The notes beneath the pieces are model-generated. The model did not search any database. It worked only from the letters and a program-made list of their open reading frames with translations, and was not told the DNA's origin. Positions 59,464 to 64,000 of a DNA stretch of 64,000 nucleotides are shown in pieces. Location of the stretch: contig NZ_BMZM01000001.1 of the NCBI RefSeq assembly GCF_014652795.1, forward strand, positions 744,001 to 808,000, written 5' to 3'. The position numbers and the translations under genes are program-made. Numbering within the stretch: position 1 is the stretch's first letter; every line of letters begins with the position of its first letter. Origin of the DNA: Kushneria pakistanensis. Its GTDB lineage: Bacteria; Pseudomonadota; Gammaproteobacteria; Pseudomonadales; Halomonadaceae.

Positions 59464-60393
59464 TTGAATTTCTGGCTAATTGTAAATGGCAAGGGCGTCG
59501 GAAATCCTGAACTGCGCGAGGCAGTGGATCGCATTCGCGAGGAGGGGGTGAATCTTTCGGTCCGGGTGACGTGGGAAAGTGGCGATATTGCGCGCTTTCT
59601 GGCCGAGGCAGTGGAGCAGAAGCTTGATCGCATCATTGTCGCCGGCGGTGACGGCACGCTCCATGAAGCCACCAATGCTCTCATGAGCATTGATGCTGCA
59701 ATACGTCCTGCGCTGGGCATCATTCCCATGGGCACGGCAAACGATTTTGCCACTGCCACGGAGATTCCGGAGCCCCCTCTTGATGCACTGTCGCTTGCGG
59801 TTCACGGCACGCCGCGTGCCATCGATGTTGCCCGTATCAACGATCTTTACTTCCTCAACATGGCCTCCGGTGGTTTTGGTGCCAAGGTCACCAGTGATAC
59901 ACCGCCGGCCCTGAAAAAGCTGCTGGGCGGGGGCGCCTATTCGCTGGTAGGTATCATGCAGGCCTGGCGCTTTGAGCCTTTTCGTTGCCAGCTCCAGACA
60001 AGCGATGGCAATTATGAGCGTGACCTGATCGTACTGGCGATCGGTAATGGCTGTCAGGCGGGCGGCGGGCAGGAGTTGACGCCGCGAGCCCTGCTCAATG
60101 ATGGCCTGCTGGATGTGTTGACAGTGGAGGCCTTTTCACTGGGCGCCGTGGGCAGCGCCATTCAGGAGCTGCGGGAACTGCCCACTGATGGCAAGCTGGT
60201 GCGTTACCATCAGCTGACGTCCATGGATTTTCAGAGCAAGACGCCGCTGCCCATCAATCTGGATGGCGAGTTTCATGAGTTTACGCAGGCCAGAGTGGAA
60301 GTCTGTCCGGGGGCCCTGTCCATTGTTCTTCCTGATGAATGCCGACTCATGTACACAGGAAAACCCCGAAGCCGGCATGGGCGCAGCAGCTAG
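59464..60393 (+). CDS. yegS: YegS/DAGK-type lipid kinase
   Basis: The 309-residue protein has the diacylglycerol-kinase catalytic fold: IVNGKG at the start, VAGGDGTLHEATNAL (GGDGT nucleotide loop), GIIPMGTANDFAT, and LPINLDGEF near the C-terminus. YegS phosphorylates phosphatidylglycerol in vitro; the physiological lipid is unclear. The start is TTG 59464, because AGGAG (59452-59456) is seven bases before it. The GTG at 59458 lies one base from that site. It is monocistronic. Confidence 0.92.
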   Translation: MNFWLIVNGKGVGNPELREAVDRIREEGVNLSVRVTWESGDIARFLAEAVEQKLDRIIVAGGDGTLHEATNALMSIDAAIRPALGIIPMGTANDFATATEIPEPPLDALSLAVHGTPRAIDVARINDLYFLNMASGGFGAKVTSDTPPALKKLLGGGAYSLVGIMQAWRFEPFRCQLQTSDGNYERDLIVLAIGNGCQAGGGQELTPRALLNDGLLDVLTVEAFSLGAVGSAIQELRELPTDGKLVRYHQLTSMDFQSKTPLPINLDGEFHEFTQARVEVCPGALSIVLPDECRLMYTGKPRSRHGRSS

Positions 60394-60655
60394 TACGGTG
60401 TCGACAGGTGTGCGATGACGGCTGGCATTAACCTGAATGTTACAAAATGACGACGGCATGACATTATCGACACGGCTATAAGTAGTAGGCACGTCATGTT
60501 GCGCATCAATGTGAATACGTTTGAAGGCATGGACTGGTCTACGCTTTTCTGGCGTATGCAAAACGTGTTGCACCGAAGCGGGAGCCATGTCCGCTTGTGT
60601 TTCGGTTCCATGTCCATTGGCGCGATTTTTATTTGAAGTTATCAGGGAGGTATTC

Positions 60656-61087
60656 ATGAAAGGGAAAACAATTGCGGCAGCGAGCCTTGCCTTTGTCATG
60701 GCGCTCGGTTTGAGTGCCTGTAATCAGGACGATCCGGCCGATGAGGCAGGTGATCAGGCCCAGGAAGCCAATCAGAGCAGCCAGTACATGGACGGTGAGG
60801 GTGCCAATGCGACATCCGACGGCGCCGCCGAGCAGGCCGGTACTGACAACGGCACCATGGATCCGGAAAGTGGCGGCACTACCGCCATGCCGGAAGATGA
60901 CGATATGGATGACGATTCAGGCACCATGCAGGGCATGAACGAAGCCCAGGAAAGCACGGATGAAAGCACCGGTGCGCGTGAAGGTGGTACGGGTCACTCC
61001 GCCACCAATGCCGGCTCCTCGGGTGCCATGAGTCAAGCGGGCGAGGCTGATCAGTTCAACAACTCGTCCAGCAATAATACGCAGTAA
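60656..61087 (+). CDS. Acidic low-complexity lipoprotein, unknown function
   Basis: The 143-residue protein has a lipoprotein signal (GLSAC, Cys22). The mature part is almost wholly Asp, Glu, Gly, Ser, Thr, Ala, Asn and Gln, with Met-rich acidic repeats (TMDPESGG, AMPEDDDMDD, TMQGMNEA). No hydrophobic core or catalytic motif is visible, so it should be disordered at the membrane surface. AGGGAGG (60644-60650) lies five bases before the ATG, a very strong ribosome binding site. Possibly a salt-adapted envelope protein; no function proposed. Confidence 0.75.
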   Translation: MKGKTIAAASLAFVMALGLSACNQDDPADEAGDQAQEANQSSQYMDGEGANATSDGAAEQAGTDNGTMDPESGGTTAMPEDDDMDDDSGTMQGMNEAQESTDESTGAREGGTGHSATNAGSSGAMSQAGEADQFNNSSSNNTQ

Positions 61088-61150
61088 ACTGCCAGGGTGG
61101 GCCGCCATGCGGCCCGCCAGTGCGACGAACGGTCGTTCTGGTCAAACATA

Positions 61151-61180
61151 AAAAAGCCCGCGCCATGGCGCGGGCTTTTT
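61151..61180. terminator. Bidirectional terminator between lipoprotein gene and csp gene
   Basis: A 30-base near-continuous palindrome: AAAAAGCCCGCGCC and its exact complement, ending in TTTTT. It is shared by convergent genes. Confidence 0.92.
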
Positions 61181-61206
61181 GCAAGGCGAGTATGCTGATG
61201 CCGGGA

Positions 61207-61413
61207 TCAGTCAATAGCCTTGATATTAGCGGCCTGAAGGCCTTTCTTGCCCTGAGTGACTTCAAAGGAGACCTTCTGGCCATCCTGAAGCGACTTGAAG
61301 CCTTCAGCCTGAATCTCGGAGAAGTGTGCGAAGAGATCGTCACCACCGTCATCGGGAGAGATAAAGCCATATCCCTTTGTGTCGTTAAACCACTTGACAG
61401 TACCGGTTGCCAT
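61207..61413 (-). CDS. Cold-shock domain protein (CspA family)
   Basis: The 68-residue protein is a single cold-shock domain: [15 protein letters not shown] (RNP1) and DLFAHFSEI (RNP2, with Phe-Ala-His in place of the common Phe-Val-His). It binds single-stranded RNA or DNA and melts RNA structure. ATG 61413 has AAGGA eight bases upstream; the frame upstream is open but has no match. Whether it is cold-induced or constitutive cannot be told, though the 5' leader space (to 61632) is long enough for a cold-responsive leader. Confidence 0.94.
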   Translation of the reverse strand: MATGTVKWFNDTKGYGFISPDDGGDDLFAHFSEIQAEGFKSLQDGQKVSFEVTQGKKGLQAANIKAID

Positions 61414-61632
61414 CTTTGATGTCCTTGCTTTATTTGCAGTGATACCGAGCCGCAGCCCGTTTTTGCGTTGGGCTTTCAGGGATAAGGATGATGCCGGGGT
61501 CTGCCACATCATCCCTCCATAAAGCCACCTCTGGAAGCATGATTCAGGATCCTGAGAAAGGTCAAGTGCAATTTGCCAAACGGCAATGGCGTGCCATTAT
61601 GCATGGATTGATGACTTCTGGAGGCAGGGTAA

Positions 61633-62472
61633 ATGCACGTTCAAAACGTCGATTATCAAAATTCTCAGGCAGCACAACAGTTTACCCAATCGCTACGTGA
61701 GACCGGCTTTGGTGTGGTGCGCAATCACCCCGTGCCGCAGGCACTCGTTGAGCGAATTTACGCTGGCTGGGCTGCCTTTTTTGAAGATGAAGACAAGCAC
61801 CAGTGGCGTTTTGACCCTGAAACCCATGCCGGCTTTTTCCCCGCCAGTGTGTCCGAGACGGCGAAGGGGCAAACGCAAAAGGATCTCAAGGAGTACTTTC
61901 ATATCTATCCCGGGACGAAAGTGCCCGCCAGCCTGCAGGAAGATATTGACGAGTACTATAAAATTGCACAGGACGTGGCCACCACGCTGCTGGGCTGGAT
62001 TGAAGCCAACACGCCACAAGAGGTCTCGAGCCGTTTCAGCGAAGCGCTGTCCAGCATGATTCGGGACAGTCAGCAGACACTCTTGCGCGTGCTTTACTAT
62101 CCGCCCCTTGAAGGCGGGGAGGCCAGCGGCGCCGTACGCGCAGGCGCTCATGAAGACATCAACCTGATTACCGTGTTGCCTGCCTCCAATGAAGCGGGGC
62201 TTGAGGTCAAGGGTCGCGATGGACAGTGGTTGCCCGTGCCCTGTGATCCGGGTCAGCTGGTGATCAACGTCGGTGACATGCTGCAGGAAGCCTCCGGCGG
62301 GTATTTCCCCTCGACCACGCATCGGGTGGTCAATCCCGAAGGCGGCTCGCGCCAGCGTGCGCGCCTGTCCCTGCCGCTGTTTCTGCACCCCCGGCCGGAT
62401 GTTGTCCTCTCCAGCCGTTATAGTGCCGATGCCTATCTCAAGGAAAGGCTCAAGGAACTGGGCGTATCATGA
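61633..62472 (+). CDS. Isopenicillin N synthase-like 2OG-Fe(II) oxygenase
   Basis: This 279-residue double-stranded beta-helix enzyme has the iron ligands His173, Asp175 (AHEDINLIT) and His230 (STTHRVVNP), and the 2-oxoglutarate-binding Arg244-x-Ser246 (RARLSL). The N-terminal DIOX_N-type region (LRETGFGVVRNHPVP) completes the plant and bacterial IPNS-like family. The oxidised substrate is unknown. GGAGG lies about eight bases before the ATG. The gene overlaps the next, a GNAT, by four bases (ATGA), so both may act on one pathway. Confidence 0.88.
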   Translation: MHVQNVDYQNSQAAQQFTQSLRETGFGVVRNHPVPQALVERIYAGWAAFFEDEDKHQWRFDPETHAGFFPASVSETAKGQTQKDLKEYFHIYPGTKVPASLQEDIDEYYKIAQDVATTLLGWIEANTPQEVSSRFSEALSSMIRDSQQTLLRVLYYPPLEGGEASGAVRAGAHEDINLITVLPASNEAGLEVKGRDGQWLPVPCDPGQLVINVGDMLQEASGGYFPSTTHRVVNPEGGSRQRARLSLPLFLHPRPDVVLSSRYSADAYLKERLKELGVS

Positions 62473-62936
62473 ATGCCGTTACTTCACAGTCGCAGTGGCC
62501 ACTGGACTGGCGGCCCGGTAACCATACCGATGATCTGCGCTTTGCTCAGCAGCTGGTAGAGGAGACCATGTCGCCCTACTGGCAAAAACGTCGCATGGTC
62601 TTTAGCCGACAGCTTTTCAAGGATCAGTGGGTGCGTCTGGAAACCGCCATCATCATGCGTGATGGGCAAAGGGCAGGGCTGATTGCCTGGGATGTGGTGG
62701 AAGGCATTCATCACCTTCGTGAGCTGCATCTGGTGGCGCAGTGGCGCGGGCAGGGGATCGGTGCTGAGGTGCTGACACACTGGATCGCGCGACAGGAAGC
62801 ACAGGGGGCCAGAAAAATGCGCCTCAAGGTCTTTGCCGAAAATCCCGCGCGCCGCCTTTATGAACGCATGGGTTTTCAGCCCATGCCGAACTCGGGCGAT
62901 ATATCGGGGCTTTTGAACATGGAAAGGCGCACATGA
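62469..62936 (+). CDS. GNAT family N-acetyltransferase
   Basis: This 155-residue protein has one acetyltransferase domain: LHLVAQWRGQGIGAEVLTHW (acetyl-CoA loop, about 88-107) and ENPARRLYERMGFQ. It is translationally coupled to the dioxygenase gene through an ATGA overlap. The substrate is unknown; the N-terminal part is Trp-rich (WPLDWRPGN). Confidence 0.85.
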   Translation: MNAVTSQSQWPLDWRPGNHTDDLRFAQQLVEETMSPYWQKRRMVFSRQLFKDQWVRLETAIIMRDGQRAGLIAWDVVEGIHHLRELHLVAQWRGQGIGAEVLTHWIARQEAQGARKMRLKVFAENPARRLYERMGFQPMPNSGDISGLLNMERRT

Positions 62937-63023
62937 GCTTCTGCGATCGCACTTCCCGGCATTGACTGTATCCTCGCCTGCCACCATATCGGGTGCAGTA
63001 CCACTTCCCTGAAAGGCAATGCC

Positions 63024-63458
63024 ATGTCTGCACCCGAACACGCTTCAGTACGCGCCACCGCTGCCACGCAGGGTACCCACAACATGTTCATGGGGTATCT
63101 GCTGTGGCTTTTTGGTTTTACCGGCGCACACCGCTTCTACTACGGCAAACCCGTTACCGGCACGATCTGGTTTTTTACCTTTGGCCTTTTTTTAATCGGA
63201 TGGATCGTCGATCTCTTTCTCATTCCGCTCATGGATCGTCAGGCGGATCTTCGTTTTAGGCGTGGCAGCAGAAGCTATACGATCACATGGATACTGCTGA
63301 CCTTTCTGGGAGTGCTGGGTATCCATCGCATGTACATGGACAAATGGATTACGGGCGTGATCTATTTGCTGACCGGGGGGCTTTTTCTGCTGGGCATCCT
63401 CTATGATTTCTGGACACTCAACGATCAGCTGTCGATAAAACACGAGCGCGAGCGCTAG
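63024..63458 (+). CDS. Double TM2-domain membrane protein
   Basis: This 144-residue protein has two TM2 units. One is at about 22-70 (LLWLFGFTGAHRFYYGKPVTG) and one at about 88-135 (LTFLGVLGIHRMYMDKWITG), each with the G-x-H-R-x-Y turn and a following membrane hairpin. TM2 proteins have no settled biochemical role in bacteria. It is 22 bases from the next gene on the same strand. Confidence 0.88.
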   Translation: MSAPEHASVRATAATQGTHNMFMGYLLWLFGFTGAHRFYYGKPVTGTIWFFTFGLFLIGWIVDLFLIPLMDRQADLRFRRGSRSYTITWILLTFLGVLGIHRMYMDKWITGVIYLLTGGLFLLGILYDFWTLNDQLSIKHERER

Positions 63459-63480
63459 TGTTCGAAGCAGGAATCCTGTA

Positions 63481-64000
63481 ATGGCCTCTGAATCAAAAGC
63501 CGTTATCTATGCAGCGATGGCTGGCAACCTGGCCGTTGCCGTGACCAAGTTCGTTGCTGCCGCGCTAACGGGCAGTTCGGCCATGCTGTCTGAAGGCATT
63601 CATTCGGTGGTCGATACCGGCAATCAGGTCCTGCTGCTGCTGGGCATGCATCGTGCCCAAAAGCCACCGGATCGGGATTTTCCGTTTGGCTATGGCAAGG
63701 AGGTCTACTTCTGGAGCTTCGTGGTCGCCATTTTGATTTTTGCGATCGGCGCAGGCGTCTCGTTTTACGAAGGGGTAATCCATGTTCAATCCCCCGAGCC
63801 CATGTCATCGCCCCTGATCAACTACATTGTGCTGGGCCTGGCGATTCTCTTTGAGGGGGCATCATGGCTATTTGCCCTGCACGGTTTTCGCAAGACCAAG
63901 GGCAAGTGGGGGTATGTTGAAGCCGTGCAGCGGGGCAAGGACCCTTCACTGTTCATGGTGCTTTTTGAGGATTCGGCGGCGATGCTGGGGCTTTTTGTTG
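63481..64000 (+). CDS. Cation diffusion facilitator transporter, partial (3' end outside window)
   Basis: The 173 codons present contain an N-terminal start (MASESKAVIYAAMAGNLAVA), membrane segments at about 8-30, 42-55, 80-97 and 112-130, and the metal-site motif SEGIHSVVDTGNQ in helix 2 with the FGYGKE loop that follows it. CDF proteins export Zn2+ or other divalent metals in exchange for H+. The second metal-site helix begins at about EDSAAML just before the edge. GCAGGAA lies seven bases before the ATG. Confidence 0.9.
   Translation, partial: MASESKAVIYAAMAGNLAVAVTKFVAAALTGSSAMLSEGIHSVVDTGNQVLLLLGMHRAQKPPDRDFPFGYGKEVYFWSFVVAILIFAIGAGVSFYEGVIHVQSPEPMSSPLINYIVLGLAILFEGASWLFALHGFRKTKGKWGYVEAVQRGKDPSLFMVLFEDSAAMLGLFV

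Overview
The window looks like a chromosomal segment of a moderately halophilic gammaproteobacterium, most likely Halomonadaceae (Halomonas/Kushneria type). This is inferred from family content and gene order, not from a database search. Pointers are an osmotic and proline toolkit (putAP with an AraC regulator, opgGH, a CPA1 Na+/H+ antiporter), two heme catalases, and many acidic small proteins. There is one tRNA gene and no rRNA, phage, insertion sequence or CRISPR array. Most of the window is ordinary core genome in short operons, often closed by strong bidirectional hairpin terminators.

Left part (1-21800): ycjX-ycjF (stress GTPase-like pair, cut by the left edge), a GlsB-type membrane protein, small catalase and large HPII-type catalase in tandem, an OafA-type acyltransferase, a duplicated-DUF1266 protein and a C40 peptidase lipoprotein. 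Next come two adjacent genes that look like pseudoenzymes: an RsmB/RsmF-like methyltransferase without its catalytic cysteines, and a membrane protein spaced like a CDP-alcohol phosphatidyltransferase without its aspartates. A slyD-type isomerase follows, then a minus-strand proline block: CNNM protein, small membrane protein, AraC regulator, putA, putP.

Middle part (21800-43700): an AT-rich intergenic region with two abutting dyads precedes a small winged-helix-like gene. Then tRNA-Gly(CCC), a lone Cas2-like protein, an Lpd-type flavoprotein with a peroxiredoxin-glutaredoxin fusion (thiol peroxide defence), a DUF6314 protein, a DMT exporter, nadK-phosphoesterase, rhomboid-yeaC-DUF2797, a RimK/RLAN ATP-grasp enzyme beside a Na+/H+ antiporter, a GNAT, two tandem DUF454 proteins, pepN, an IalB-type protein, and a formate dehydrogenase operon (fdhA-DUF1641) with a probable gene remnant behind it.

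Right part (43700-64000): an Lrp regulator divergent from leuA, a pair of FlgO-type lipoproteins, nfo, a yfdC-type channel, a Bcr-type exporter, opgGH (osmoregulated periplasmic glucan synthesis), cysJI (sulfite reduction) with a symmetric AT-rich control region, a long non-coding stretch with a perfect 20-bp palindrome, yegS, an acidic lipoprotein, a cold-shock protein, a 2OG-Fe(II) oxygenase-GNAT pair, a double TM2 protein and a cation diffusion facilitator cut by the right edge.

Several starts are GTG or TTG, assigned from Shine-Dalgarno spacing. No large undescribed system is evident. The best leads are the pseudoenzyme pair, the autoregulation-like region at 21950-22400, and small regulatory symmetries.
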